Assembly (NCBI GenBank): GCA_035527895.1
Contig: DATKZQ010000046.1
Location: forward strand, 1-64,000
Length of the DNA stretch: 64,000 nucleotides
Direction of reading: 5' to 3'
Source of the DNA: JADFWK01 sp035527895
Lineage (GTDB): Bacteria > Desulfobacterota > DSM-4660 > Desulfatiglandales > B25-G16
Positions 44,080-53,695 of this stretch are shown here, one piece after another (the first letter of the stretch is position 1; each line of letters begins with the position of its first letter). The position numbers and the translations under genes were made by a program. The notes under the pieces are model-generated. The model was not told the origin of the DNA, made no database searches, and saw only the letters and a list, made by a program, of their open reading frames with translations.

Positions 44080-44369
44080 TTTCACCCCCTTCCTTCCAAG
44101 CGAGAATGATCGTGCCTTTAAACGAGGAAGGCCTCTTGTAAAAGGAAAAATGCCCTCTCAGGCGTAATCTATACCGGCCAAGCTAGCATTACGGCAAGCT
44201 GAGGGCAAGCAATTGTTGATGAGACGATATTTGAAGCGTGTATTCAGAGGTTTCATGGTGGGGTGCGGGATGGTGGCAGTGGTTTTGCCGTGGCGATCGG
44301 TCTTTTGGCCGAGAGATTTAATCAAAAGGGGTAAGAAGGGGTTTTAGGGGTTGTCGCGCTGGGACGCGA

Positions 44370-44398
44370 TTGCCTTTGCATGGGTTTTATGGTATAGT
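44370..44398 (+). promoter_or_regulatory. Promoter of FHA-GAF gene
   Basis: TTGCCT (44370-44375) and TATAGT (44393-44398) are separated by exactly 17 bases, and TGG immediately before TATAGT forms an extended -10. The start codon lies about 50 bases further. This is a good sigma-70-type candidate. Confidence 0.65.
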
Positions 44399-44450
44399 AA
44401 AAAAAATTCAGGCCAGCGGGTTTTACGGGCCTTTTAAGAGGTTACGGACT

Positions 44451-45362
44451 ATGCCAAAACTTCATATCGGAAGAGGGGCAGGCGCCATCCAGTCGCTGGA
44501 GCTCAAAGCCGATGTCATTCAGATTGGGCGGTCTGCTGAGAATGACATTCAGCTAAACGACGGTTCCGTTTCCCGCAGGCACCTGAAGATTGTTCGGAGA
44601 GACAATAAATACTTCATTATGGATCTCAAGAGTAAGAATGGAACCTATGTTAACGGTAAGAGGATACGGCCGGGCTATGAGTGCGAAGTCGAGCAAGGTC
44701 TTCCGATTGCCATCGGCAATGCGGTTATTTCTCTTGGAAAAGCCTGCTCGGATGATAAGCTTGACACCGCCTATACCACCAGTCTTTCCCGGAAAGCCAG
44801 TGAAGGCGACAGGGCGTTTTTGCAAGACAGGCCCATGACTCCCCAAAAAAACATGGAGTTGATCCACAAGGCATCCAGCGCCTTAATGCAATCCATAAAC
44901 ATCAATAGGGATCTCCATGAGATTTTGGGGACGATACTGAATTATATCCTGGATCTTCTGCAAAGAGTCGACAGGGGCGTGTTCATCCTTTTTGATGAAG
45001 AGACGAAGGAGATATCTGGGCTCATACCCATACTGAAAAAGAGCAAAGGTGATTCCGTCAGGACCTATAGCCGTACCATAGTGGATCGAGTTATGCGAGA
45101 ACGCAAGGCCGTTATGATGCTCGATACGCTCCATGAAAACAAGGCTAATCTCTCCGAGAGCATGGAAATCATGAACGTGCGCTCCGTGATGTGTGTTCCC
45201 TTGATCAGCAGGTCAAAGGTCAAGGGAGTCGTTTATGTTGACTCTATCAATCAGCCCTATGGATTTCGAAAGGAAGATCTCTCTTTGCTCACCGCCCTGA
45301 GTATCCCGGCAGCGTTCGCTATCGAGAATGCACTGCTTCATGCTGCTGCAACCCGTAATTAG
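44451..45362 (+). CDS. FHA and GAF domain protein
   Basis: 303 residues starting at ATG 44451 (AGAGGTT about 9 bases upstream). The FHA domain (about 1-95) holds the phosphothreonine-binding loops QIGRSAENDIQL, VSRRHLKI and DLKSKNGTYVNGKRI. A GAF domain follows (about 135-300; INRDLHEILGTILNYILDLLQ, VYVDSINQPYGF). It lacks a kinase or output domain, so it probably binds a phosphorylated partner and reports a signal through the GAF pocket. No partner gene is adjacent on this strand. Confidence 0.9.
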   Translation: MPKLHIGRGAGAIQSLELKADVIQIGRSAENDIQLNDGSVSRRHLKIVRRDNKYFIMDLKSKNGTYVNGKRIRPGYECEVEQGLPIAIGNAVISLGKACSDDKLDTAYTTSLSRKASEGDRAFLQDRPMTPQKNMELIHKASSALMQSININRDLHEILGTILNYILDLLQRVDRGVFILFDEETKEISGLIPILKKSKGDSVRTYSRTIVDRVMRERKAVMMLDTLHENKANLSESMEIMNVRSVMCVPLISRSKVKGVVYVDSINQPYGFRKEDLSLLTALSIPAAFAIENALLHAAATRN

Positions 45363-45456
45363 ATACATTACCACCTTTTTTTCGCCGTCCTTCCCCATTG
45401 CTTGTCCTCGCAAGACAGCATCTAATCGGATGAGATCAGCATCCTGAACCAGTCCT

Positions 45457-45490
45457 TCAGCAACCCACCCCCGTTGGGGTGGGTTGCTGA
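45457..45490. terminator. Hairpin between convergent genes (likely bidirectional)
   Basis: A 15-bp perfect stem (45457-45471 with 45476-45490) encloses a CGTT tetraloop. It lies between the FHA-GAF gene on plus and the VIT-VWA gene on minus, so it could stop both. No T run follows on either strand, so it may act as a barrier or mRNA stabiliser. Confidence 0.55.
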
Positions 45491-45497
45491 TACAGTA

Positions 45498-47873
45498 TTA
45501 CCCGACCTTGAGCGTAACAATGATCGTTGCGCTCGTGTTACCGTTACGATGGGGCACTCGCATCGCCCTGAGCTTTTGAGCGATGCACTGCACAAGCGCC
45601 TCATCCTTGAGCTGATTCTTGACGACCTTGATCGTGTCGATCTCACCTGTTGAAGTAACATGGAGGGACAAGACAACGGTGCCTTTGAGGTGGAGATTGG
45701 CCTTGGTTACGCGGTTGAAGCAGGTCTCGAATGCGGGGATATGTCTTTTAATCAGCCGGGTAACGGCCTTCTTGGAGAGCCCCTTTGATACCGTGATCTT
45801 CCCCAATTCAACGCGGATTGTCTCACGAACCGGTTCTGCAACTGCCGAATCAAGAGTTTGTCGTTTCCCGCTCTCATATTCACCGCACACTTCCTTGGTC
45901 ATCTCAGCTTTTACGCCGAACCATGTGGGCGACGGGGCAGCAGGAGAAGCGGCTTTTCGCACTGGCGAGCCGTTCCCCACGACGAGATCTGAAACCCCCT
46001 GAGGCAAGGGAAGCGGCTGTTTGACGGTTACTACTTGACCATCCTTGCGGCGGATCCGGGTGTCGATGGCTACAAAGGACGTATAAGCGGTCAGGAGGTT
46101 GTACCTGAGACCCAGTTCTGTGACTTCCCCGACGCGGTCATCGTTTGGTTCGAGCTTGTTGTAGTCGGAGAGGAGGGCAATCCGATGCCTGGCCCACAAG
46201 GAGCGCAATGCCCTGTTGGTCTCGGCAGGTATTACGGTGTTCACGTCTATAGCTTTTGTAAATGGGCGGTCTCCGGCGATGCCTTGAATGTGGACTGTCC
46301 CCTCCGGAATGCCGCGCCATTTTCCGAAGACAATCACCGGCCGATCAGCCAATACATCGGGGATGCTGGGTGGTTCTACGTCATACACCTGGAATCTACC
46401 GAAGTTTACGTCGACCCCGGTTAGTACTGGCGACTGGATCAGCCTTCTGAATTGTCCAGCTTTCTTCTGAGCCTCTCCCGTTCCGGTGACGACAAAAGGT
46501 TCGCCCATGCCGGCTCGAGCCATGCCCTCGATGATATACCGGTTGACGCTCGATCCAATCCCGAAGGTAAACACATTGGCATCACACAGGTTGTTGCGGA
46601 TCAAATCAAAGGCCTCTGTTTCAACCGTGACATAACCGTCGGTAGCGATGACAATGCTTCGGGAATACCCTTCTGTCCTCGGAAGGGACAGCGCCCTTTT
46701 GAGCGCCGGTAAGAGCTCGGTGCCGCCTCCTCCCCGCTGGTGTTCGATTACATCGATGGCATGACGGATGTTCTCGGGATTGGCCGGCACGGATCGTTCG
46801 GACATCAGGAAGGATTGTCCTGCGAACAGAAGTACATTGAAACGGTCGGTGGGCGGGAGTTTACCGATCAGATCCTTCAGGAGGTTCTTGGATGTATTCA
46901 ATGGAAAGCCGTGCATTGAGCCTGAGACATCGACGATGAAGATGTACTCGCGGGACGGGATCTGGGAATGAGCTACGCGTTCGGGCGGTTGAACCATGAG
47001 AAGGAAGAAGTTTTCCTTTTCCCCCTCGAACAGAAGCAGCCCCGACTCTATCTTGCCGCCGGCGAGCCGGTATTTCACTATGAAGTCGCGGTTGCCGGCA
47101 TGCTTTTCCTCCGGGTCAAGTTCCAGGGTAACACGGGACGGCCCGTCGTAGTCGATGGAAACCTCGTGGGAAGGACAGGTCACGTGCTGAATCGGGAGTC
47201 CTGCGGCGATAGTGACCGCTGCCCCAAAGGTATAGGTTGGCCGTTGCCCCTCGTGCAGATAAGGGTTTTCAACCCATCGCTCTGATGGCGGCGACTCAGC
47301 ACTTAACTGGTTTGAGTAACGGGGACCCACTACGGTTGGGTACACGAACTCGTAGACGCGATCTGTGGGCGTCAGAAGCTCTGTGTATCTGAGTTCAACG
47401 GTAATGATATCACACGGCAAGATATTGGCCACGTTCATCTGGAATACATTGGGCCTCTGTTGTTCCAACAGAGACGCGCTCTTTCCCTCCTCTTTTGCCT
47501 GTTCGTATTCTTGTCGTGCCTCCTCACGTTTGCGGATTTTGGCCGTGATGACCCGGTCCCCGATCGTCATCTTCATCCCGTATACGGCGGCTCGCGTGGA
47601 TGCGGGGAATAGGTAGATGGCCTCCAGCGGTCTCGTGCCCTCGTTCTTGTAGATTTGGGTCACCAAGACGTTGGCGACTACACCGGCAATGTCCGCCTTT
47701 AGGGTAGTTGACTTCAAGGGTAACCGGTCCAGCCCTGGATCATCGCTCTTGACAAAAAAGTAGGGCGAGAGGGTTCTATCCGTGTGCTCTCCCTGCTGAC
47801 CGTAAGCGATGCCGGTAATGGCCAGAAATCCTGCTAAGATGAAGAGTACCACTGTTTTTTTCTTTTCATTCAT
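45498..47873 (-). CDS. VIT-VWA protein with C-terminal energy-transducer-like domain
   Basis: 791 residues with a signal peptide (FILAGFLAITGIAYG). The VIT domain (about 40-165) is recognised by VTQIYKNEGTRPLEAIYLFP and VYGMKMTIGDR. The von Willebrand A domain (about 290-460) carries an intact metal site, FIVDVSGSM, with DRFNVLLF. The last ~90 residues (CFNRVTKANLHLKGTVVLSLHV...) are like the AgmX/PglI/TonB C-terminal domain, so the protein is likely exported and binds partners. Its promoter matches that of the sigma gene (see 47913-47940), so it is probably a target of the ECF sigma factor. Ribosome site AAAGGAGG. Confidence 0.88.
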   Translation of the reverse strand: MNEKKKTVVLFILAGFLAITGIAYGQQGEHTDRTLSPYFFVKSDDPGLDRLPLKSTTLKADIAGVVANVLVTQIYKNEGTRPLEAIYLFPASTRAAVYGMKMTIGDRVITAKIRKREEARQEYEQAKEEGKSASLLEQQRPNVFQMNVANILPCDIITVELRYTELLTPTDRVYEFVYPTVVGPRYSNQLSAESPPSERWVENPYLHEGQRPTYTFGAAVTIAAGLPIQHVTCPSHEVSIDYDGPSRVTLELDPEEKHAGNRDFIVKYRLAGGKIESGLLLFEGEKENFFLLMVQPPERVAHSQIPSREYIFIVDVSGSMHGFPLNTSKNLLKDLIGKLPPTDRFNVLLFAGQSFLMSERSVPANPENIRHAIDVIEHQRGGGGTELLPALKRALSLPRTEGYSRSIVIATDGYVTVETEAFDLIRNNLCDANVFTFGIGSSVNRYIIEGMARAGMGEPFVVTGTGEAQKKAGQFRRLIQSPVLTGVDVNFGRFQVYDVEPPSIPDVLADRPVIVFGKWRGIPEGTVHIQGIAGDRPFTKAIDVNTVIPAETNRALRSLWARHRIALLSDYNKLEPNDDRVGEVTELGLRYNLLTAYTSFVAIDTRIRRKDGQVVTVKQPLPLPQGVSDLVVGNGSPVRKAASPAAPSPTWFGVKAEMTKEVCGEYESGKRQTLDSAVAEPVRETIRVELGKITVSKGLSKKAVTRLIKRHIPAFETCFNRVTKANLHLKGTVVLSLHVTSTGEIDTIKVVKNQLKDEALVQCIAQKLRAMRVPHRNGNTSATIIVTLKVG

Positions 47874-47912
47874 GTTTGCTTCCTCCTTTCCCGATCATGT
47901 GGTTTTAATGCA

Positions 47913-47940
47913 GTAGACAAGAAGGAAACAAAAAAGTTCC
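47913..47940 (-). promoter_or_regulatory. ECF (sigma-E-type) promoter of VIT-VWA gene
   Basis: On the minus strand, GGAACTT (47940-47934), 15 bases, then GTCTAC (47918-47913). This is the sigma-E consensus -35 with nearly its -10, at the exact spacing. The start codon is 40 bases downstream with AAAGGAGG between. The same arrangement precedes the sigma gene (49818-49845). Confidence 0.75.
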
Positions 47941-48185
47941 GAGAATTTTCATTCTTTCTTCGGGATTTGCTTTCAGAATTGCCAATACACCCGTTTCTGA
48001 GCCTCGCAGCACGATTATAGGGTCCATCGTCTTGAAAGGTTTTGACCCCATCGCCGGGTTCCTTCGGCCCGGAGGAAAGGGATATGCATGAAACGAGGAT
48101 GGGAAGGCAACGCTGAAACGGGGAAGGGGGAATGGATCTCTTTTGGGCCGACGGAGGGACCAAGCTAGAAGGTGGGGGAAAGGGA

Positions 48186-49205
48186 TTAGGGAGCAGGTAT
48201 GAGCTGAATACGTACCTGAATCATTTCACGGTCACCTAAGGGTATGGCCGAAGGAGAAGACTGGAGAACGCCTAACCGACCTACCTTATCCAAGAATGAG
48301 CGGTAGTTTTTCGCGGGGATCTCCGCGGTAAGATACTGTGGCGGGCTTATTTCCTCATCTCCTTCGGCTATTACCCTGCCGCCTTCAAGCTCTACGAGAC
48401 CGGTCAGCATGGGTAAGGCCTTGATTATAGATGACGATTTACCGACTGCTTCGTCCTTACATCCAGCAAACTCCCCGCTCGGGGGTACAGGGGGCTGCCG
48501 TTTCTCGTCAATCCAACTTGTTCTTGACTCGGCCTTTCCGGCGGCTTGTTTTGCTCGTTTTCCTATTGGGGTCTGAACTGAGGCGGGTTTCTCTTTTTCA
48601 AGCGCTCCTGCCCCTGTTTCCGCATCTTCCGCCTCAAAGCCTTCACCTGGAGAATGAACCGTGCTTGGGGCCTCTCGTTTGAGCAAAAGCACCAGCTCAA
48701 CGGGCTTTCTCTCGGCGGGCTTCTCCGGCATTGCCGCCTCTTGTAATGTAGGTTGAGCCCGGTAGGTCCGCTCAACCGGTGCCCGGTCGAGAGAATCCGT
48801 TGCAGGTGGCTTCTCAGTTCTTGCCTTCTTCGACTGAAAAGGTACACCTACGATCTGTTTTTCCGATTGCTGCACATTGAAGAGCGAAAAAACCAGGACT
48901 GCCATTGCGGCAGCGGTTGCGAGCTGAAAGGGGATCTTGAACCGCGTTGGAACGAATAAACTGCGGATTACCCTCGAAACCCGAGAGCGCTGCTCAATAC
49001 GTTCATGCACCTTTTTCAAGAAATCCGCCGGTGCCTCCACCGCTTCAAGCGAGCCCAATTCCTCACCAATTGCCCGCAGTGAAGCGAGTTCTTCCCTGCA
49101 ATCCTTGCAGGTCTCGAGGTGCTTTTCCACAAGGCCTGTAGTTTCTTTATCAAGCATGCCATCCATGTATTCGGATAACAGTTCTCTTATTTGGGTGCAG
49201 TTCAT
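48186..49205 (-). CDS. Anti-sigma factor with zinc-finger domain
   Basis: 339 residues. The N-terminal ZAS/zf-HC2 domain binds zinc through HLETCKDC (H-x3-C-x2-C) and would hold the sigma factor. One membrane helix lies at about 95-112 (FQLATAAAMAVLVFSLF). A long Pro/Lys-rich periplasmic part follows, ending in a conserved-looking domain (VGRLGVLQSSPSAIPLGDREMIQVRIQLIPAP). Signal loss or cleavage would free the sigma factor. Its ATG starts one base after the sigma stop, so the two are coupled. A 312-base gap separates it from the VIT-VWA gene, which has its own promoter. Confidence 0.88.
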   Translation of the reverse strand: MNCTQIRELLSEYMDGMLDKETTGLVEKHLETCKDCREELASLRAIGEELGSLEAVEAPADFLKKVHERIEQRSRVSRVIRSLFVPTRFKIPFQLATAAAMAVLVFSLFNVQQSEKQIVGVPFQSKKARTEKPPATDSLDRAPVERTYRAQPTLQEAAMPEKPAERKPVELVLLLKREAPSTVHSPGEGFEAEDAETGAGALEKEKPASVQTPIGKRAKQAAGKAESRTSWIDEKRQPPVPPSGEFAGCKDEAVGKSSSIIKALPMLTGLVELEGGRVIAEGDEEISPPQYLTAEIPAKNYRSFLDKVGRLGVLQSSPSAIPLGDREMIQVRIQLIPAP

Positions 49206-49206
49206 C

Positions 49207-49812
49207 CTATATGACCTTCATGAGTTTTCTTCGTAGTTCAAGCCTTGCCCTGGAGAGCCGCGACTTTACCGTGCCGAGGCCGTAGCCGGTAATATCCGCA
49301 ATATCATCATAGGACAGGCCTTGGATATCGCGGAGTATAACCACCATCTTCTGTGCCGGCGGCAGAGACTCTATCGCCTGCTGTATGAGCTCCATTCGCT
49401 CCCTTTTTTCAAGTTCAGCGAGAGGAGACTGTGTCTCATCGCTTATCTCCAGACCGTGTGCGTCTTGTACCGTTCCGGGATTGTCCAGGTACACCATCTT
49501 TTCGGCATACCGGTAGTCCAATGACTTCACCTTGTTTTTGCACGTGTTTACCGCAATTCGATACAACCATGTCCCGAAGGCCGACTCGAATCTGAATCTC
49601 TTCAGAGATCGGTAGGCCTTTACGAAGACCTCCTGGGCCGAATCGTTGGCTTCCTGGTAATCGCCCAGGAACCTGAAGCAGAGATTAAATATCCTATCCT
49701 TGTGGTTCAAAACGAGCTTATCAAATGCTGCCTTGTTGCCGGCCTGAAAGGACCTCACGAGGGCGGCATCAAATTGAGGTTCTCTGCTCTCCTTGTCAGC
49801 CTCTTCACTCAT
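49207..49812 (-). CDS. ECF RNA polymerase sigma factor (RpoE-like)
   Basis: 201 residues. Region 2 (HKDRIFNLCFRFLGDYQEANDSAQEVFVKAYRSL) and region 4 (LPPAQKMVVILRDIQGLSYDDIADITGYGLGTVKSRLSRAR) are complete. Region 3 is missing, as in all ECF factors. It is likely autoregulated through the promoter at 49818-49845. That promoter would start transcription at about the start codon, so the mRNA may be leaderless; no Shine-Dalgarno is seen. A downstream GTG (codon 19) is an alternative start. It is followed by its anti-sigma gene. Confidence 0.94.
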   Translation of the reverse strand: MSEEADKESREPQFDAALVRSFQAGNKAAFDKLVLNHKDRIFNLCFRFLGDYQEANDSAQEVFVKAYRSLKRFRFESAFGTWLYRIAVNTCKNKVKSLDYRYAEKMVYLDNPGTVQDAHGLEISDETQSPLAELEKRERMELIQQAIESLPPAQKMVVILRDIQGLSYDDIADITGYGLGTVKSRLSRARLELRRKLMKVI

Positions 49813-49817
49813 TTAAG

Positions 49818-49845
49818 TTAGACAATCTCTTTTCTCTAAGGTTCC
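49818..49845 (-). promoter_or_regulatory. ECF autoregulatory promoter of sigma gene
   Basis: On the minus strand, GGAACCT (49845-49839), 15 bases, then GTCTAA (49823-49818). The -10 is perfect for sigma-E and the -35 differs at one base. Predicted transcription start is about the ATG at 49812. Confidence 0.75.
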
Positions 49846-49982
49846 GGTCAGGGGCCAAAAAACGATCAGTGCTTAGCTCTATAATACGAGACACCAGAAA
49901 CTGATTATCCGGTGCTTCGCACGGTGCTGTTACTCAGTATTGCGCGGATACGAGCGAATAGAGGTTGCGTCATCGCCGGCTT

Positions 49983-50780
49983 TTACCATATGTATGTTCG
50001 AGCACCGGCATAGCGGTTCTTAAAATACCGCTTCGAAAGTGAGTCGATACGGATCTTCTTGCCCCGTCCCGAGGCATGAATGAACCTATTTCTACCGGCG
50101 TATATGCCGACATGAGATACCGTTTCTCCTCCAGAGGTCGCAAAGAAAACCAGATCGCCCCGCGATAGCTGGCGCCGCTTGACAGGGACGCCGGCCATGA
50201 ATTGTTCTTTGGAGGAACGGGGTAGATTCAGACCGTTCAGGTGGTAAACGGTCATGGTGAGCCCGCTGCAATCAAATCCGGCATCCGGCGAAGATCCTCC
50301 CCACCGATACGGGACGCCGATAAAGCGCTCTGCCGTTTCCACAAGCTTAAATCTCAGGTACTTCTGGCCGTAGGTTCTTTCCTTAACCGCAGCATAATCA
50401 TCGGGGCTGACGATATAGTACTCGTCAATGGTCCCGTCGGCACGAAGGCTTTCAGCCTGCTCTTGGGCGGACTGCTTAGAAGGGAAATTGCCGAATCGGA
50501 CCTTGTAGAGCCCGGATTCGTGAACAAAGTAGTAGGCATTCAATCCCTTGCCTTCGAGCCCTTCGACAAGCCGCACAGCGTTGTCAAGGTTTGTGAAAGC
50601 GCCGGCCTGTATGGAATAGCCTATGGTGGCCAACCTTCGCTCCGATACGGCCTGCAGTGGAACGGGCGGAACGGGAGGCCTTTCTCCACACCCGGCTATG
50701 GGCATAAGGAGAAAAAGAGCAATAAGGATACAGTTCCGTTTACGCTCAAAGGTAAGGATATGTCTTGGCTTTCGCCCCAT
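49983..50780 (-). CDS. NlpC/P60 endopeptidase lipoprotein with SPOR domain
   Basis: 265 residues. A lipoprotein signal (FLLMPIAGC, Cys at about 31) is followed by a SPOR peptidoglycan-binding domain (about 52-125; YSIQAGAFTNLDNAVRL...YKVRFGNF) and an NlpC/P60 domain with catalytic Cys in FDCSGLTMTVY, His in VSHVGIYAG and a polar residue in FIHASG. Such enzymes cut the stem peptide of peptidoglycan, often between gamma-D-Glu and DAP, at denuded glycan. It stands alone. Confidence 0.94.
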   Translation of the reverse strand: MGRKPRHILTFERKRNCILIALFLLMPIAGCGERPPVPPVPLQAVSERRLATIGYSIQAGAFTNLDNAVRLVEGLEGKGLNAYYFVHESGLYKVRFGNFPSKQSAQEQAESLRADGTIDEYYIVSPDDYAAVKERTYGQKYLRFKLVETAERFIGVPYRWGGSSPDAGFDCSGLTMTVYHLNGLNLPRSSKEQFMAGVPVKRRQLSRGDLVFFATSGGETVSHVGIYAGRNRFIHASGRGKKIRIDSLSKRYFKNRYAGARTYIW

Positions 50781-50954
50781 CGGCTCCGTCTGAAAGGATA
50801 ATACTACATGCAGGTCTTTTTCCTGCTACCTTTAGTCCTTTCAGACAAACATTCTATAAATCGGTGAAAAAGTCAAATGCGAAAAGGCATGAATGCCTTC
50901 ACAGTCCGTGCCTTCTGGCACATTGTTTCACATCTATAGGGTGAAGAATGAGCA

Positions 50955-52391
50955 CTAAGCCTTGAACTTTTCATCCGGGCATTCGGAGCATCGGGGCGAG
51001 AGGACCTTCACGGGTTCTTCGATTACCCGCATAGTCTTCCACTTGCCGCCGAGGAATCGGAAAAGGAAGACAAAGCCCAGTATGATGATATAGGCTGAAA
51101 CAATGATCCAGGAGGCCATGAGGCCCAGCTTAAGGATCACAATGGCCGCATAGGCAGGGATTACCATTACGACAAACGATAGAATTACAATGGTGAGCAT
51201 GACGAAGCGGGTATCGCCGGCTCCCTTGATGGCGGAGGCGAAAATGATGTTCATCGTGTCAAAGATCGAATAGACCGCAATGAATCTCAGGAGAATGACG
51301 GTCAGGTGGTAGATCTCGGCAAAGCGCTCGGGATCTGCCTGAGCGGCAAAGGGAAGCACGAAAACGTCGGGAATGAGCACATACGCGCCTGAAATACTTG
51401 CCATGTAAACAAAGGTGATATGGAAGCCGGAGAATACGCTCTTTTGAGCGAGATCGGGCCTGTCTCTTCCCAGATACTGACCCACCAGTACCGATATAGC
51501 TATACCGCAGCCTATCATGGGCATAAAGGCCAGCGTGTTGATATTGAAGGCGATATTGGTGGCAGCCAGACTGGTGATACCAAGACGGCCGACCAGGAGG
51601 ATGAATACAGTGAAGCCCGCCATGTCCAAAAAGAACTGTACCCCGGAGGGCAAACCAAACCGGATGAGTCGAAGAAACAGCTCTCTCTCCGGCTTCCAGC
51701 CCTTCAGCGTATGAAAGGTTTGGTCATGGGCTCTCCTGGATACGAGGAAGAGGTACGCAAGAAGGGAGAAGCATCCGGCCAGAACCGTTGCGATTCCTGC
51801 GCCCTTAATGCCGAGCTCGGGGAAACCCCATGCGCCGAATATCAGGGCATAGTCCATGACAAGGTTGACGGCGGTGGACAAGGTATTCACCCACATGACG
51901 GGCCACGGCCGGCCCCTCCCTGCAAAGAATCCGGAGATAGCAGCCGACGCGATTACCGGAAAACCGCCAATACAGAGAATTCGAAAGTACACAACCTCAT
52001 GATGCTGCACTATTGGATCATGGCCGACCAGACCGAAGATGGGTTGCGCGAAGGGAATGAGGCATAACAGCAGGAGCCCTCCCAGCAATGAGATATACAC
52101 CCCCTGCCAGAGGGCCGGCCCGATCCTCTCATATCGCTCGGCGCCGAAATACTGGGCCACAAAGGTGCTGACATAGCTGGCCGTACCGATAAACAGGCTC
52201 ATGAGTGTAAAGAAGAGGATACCGGCAGGCATAGATGCGGCCAGAGTCTCCGGCGAATACCACGAGAGAAACATCCTATCAACGAAGTGCTGAACGGACC
52301 AGGCACTTGTGCTCAGGATCAAAGGAACGGCTATTACGAGGACCTCGCGGTAGCCGCCTGTGCTCGTCCATCTGGTAGTCACATAGTGCAT
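50955..52391 (-). CDS. MATE family efflux transporter
   Basis: 478 residues with twelve membrane helices in two homologous halves. The family patterns are VPLILSTSAWSVQHFVDRMFLSW near the start and FGLPSGVQFFLDMAGF in the second half. MATE transporters export cationic compounds using Na+ or H+ gradients; substrate and ion cannot be inferred. AAGGGAAA precedes the ATG. It stands alone, with a 350-base gap to the divergent rubrerythrin-like gene. Confidence 0.94.
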   Translation of the reverse strand: MHYVTTRWTSTGGYREVLVIAVPLILSTSAWSVQHFVDRMFLSWYSPETLAASMPAGILFFTLMSLFIGTASYVSTFVAQYFGAERYERIGPALWQGVYISLLGGLLLLCLIPFAQPIFGLVGHDPIVQHHEVVYFRILCIGGFPVIASAAISGFFAGRGRPWPVMWVNTLSTAVNLVMDYALIFGAWGFPELGIKGAGIATVLAGCFSLLAYLFLVSRRAHDQTFHTLKGWKPERELFLRLIRFGLPSGVQFFLDMAGFTVFILLVGRLGITSLAATNIAFNINTLAFMPMIGCGIAISVLVGQYLGRDRPDLAQKSVFSGFHITFVYMASISGAYVLIPDVFVLPFAAQADPERFAEIYHLTVILLRFIAVYSIFDTMNIIFASAIKGAGDTRFVMLTIVILSFVVMVIPAYAAIVILKLGLMASWIIVSAYIIILGFVFLFRFLGGKWKTMRVIEEPVKVLSPRCSECPDEKFKA

Positions 52392-52745
52392 GATTTCCCT
52401 TTACCTGCCCTGGCAGGCCAGACTCGGGCAGATCTCAGTCTCTGAGATTGGCATGAGAACTCGTTGATGTTAAAGGATATCATCCAGGTAGCAGTCTCTC
52501 CAAACGTGGCGGTTCATTGTTTTCGAGAAAGGCACTATAGGGTAAATGGATCAGTGGGTCAACGGTAAACCCGCCCGGCTGCGGGAATGCCGTTTTCACC
52601 GTAGTATGGCACAGTATAGCTTTCAGGAAACAGGGAACAAAAGAGGCCATTTGAGCGTGAAACGAGCGGAAAGGTTTCCTTATCTTTCAGCTGTACGGAT
52701 AGGTTCTCATTTCGTATCATAGGCCTCGGGCAAAAGGGGGATGCC

Positions 52746-53243
52746 ATGTTTTCAAGTGCCGATATCATCGATCTGGCAATCCAGATAGAAAAAAACGGCG
52801 AGAAGGTCTATCGAAATGCCTTAGAAGGGGTTCAAAACCAGTCCGTTGCTTCAATACTCCAGTGGCTTGCTGATGAGGAGGTGGAACATGCTAAGTGGTT
52901 CTCAGAGTTGAAGCAAGCGGTGCGGAAGGTGCCCGTCGATCGACGGTTGGAGGATATGGGCAGGGATATATTGCAGGGCATTCTGGGCGAGGAGAGCTTT
53001 TCACTGAAAGAAGCGGATCTCCAAAACCTGGGGAGTATCGAGAACCTCATTAACCTGGCCATTGAATTCGAGAGAGACACGGTGTTGTTCTTCGAGATGT
53101 TCGAATCCTTCCTTGAAGATCGGGAATCCCTCGAGCATCTAAACAAAATCATCGAAGAGGAAAAACGTCATATTCAGGTGCTGGAGGAATACCTGGGAGG
53201 TGGGCCTGCCGAGGCGGGCCGTAGTAAACCGATTCCGGACTGA
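52746..53243 (+). CDS. Rubrerythrin-like ferritin-fold diiron protein
   Basis: 165 residues forming a four-helix ferritin-like bundle. The diiron ligands are visible as Glu in IQIEKNGEKVYR, EEVEHAKWF (ExxH), IEFERDTVLFF and EEEKRHIQVL (ExxH). No rubredoxin-type CxxC domain is attached, so it is of the erythrin or bacterioferritin-like short type. Such proteins reduce peroxide in anaerobes or store iron. GGGGGA lies 5-6 bases ahead of the ATG. It is a single gene. Confidence 0.92.
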   Translation: MFSSADIIDLAIQIEKNGEKVYRNALEGVQNQSVASILQWLADEEVEHAKWFSELKQAVRKVPVDRRLEDMGRDILQGILGEESFSLKEADLQNLGSIENLINLAIEFERDTVLFFEMFESFLEDRESLEHLNKIIEEEKRHIQVLEEYLGGGPAEAGRSKPIPD

Positions 53244-53373
53244 ATGTGCCTGACGAACCATATGCTGAGATTCGGCTTTCAAGCAGAGAAGGCGGGCAGT
53301 CTGATTCTGGGGACTGAGATCTTTTTTGCATGCTCCGTCGGGTTTTTCGCTCTTTAGGGCCTGTTATTAAAAA

Positions 53374-53636
53374 GAGCATAATATTGTTTGCACTGGAAGT
53401 AGCCGAAAAGGCTTTGGGATGGTCATAGGGTCTTCTCTTCTGTTCCGAGGCTCCCGACCTGGTCTTTTCTACGACATATCAACGGGGGAGCCTTGCCCCC
53501 TCCGCATTCCCTTCGACAGGCTCAGAGCTGCGGCTTCCCCCATTGATACGCCGTGAAAAGGACAGCGGCCTCCCGCCAGTCACAGCAAAGAAGACCTCAT
53601 GACCCTCCCGATAGTGCAAGCTATTTTTATGCTCTC
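53374..53636. repeat. Long palindromic element C, copy 1 (empty site)
   Basis: The outer arms (53375-53395, GAGCATAATATTGTTTGCACT; right end about 53613-53636) and inner arms form one imperfect palindrome of about 263 bp. Inner parts include GGTCATAGGGTCTTCTCTTCTG against GACCTCATGACC, and CTTTTCTACGACATATCA against TGATACGCCGTGAAAAG. A left side hairpin, AGCCGAAAAGGCT, lies between. The centre is GC-rich and variable. CCAG at 53576-53579 occurs once, where the second copy has a MITE-like insertion. The element at 59890-60268 is the closest relative; the one at 2170-2345 shares part of it. Confidence 0.8.
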
Positions 53637-53695
53637 AGTAGCAACAAACTACTTGCTTTTAGCATTGCACAACTGGTTTTGTCTGATCAAGCTCC

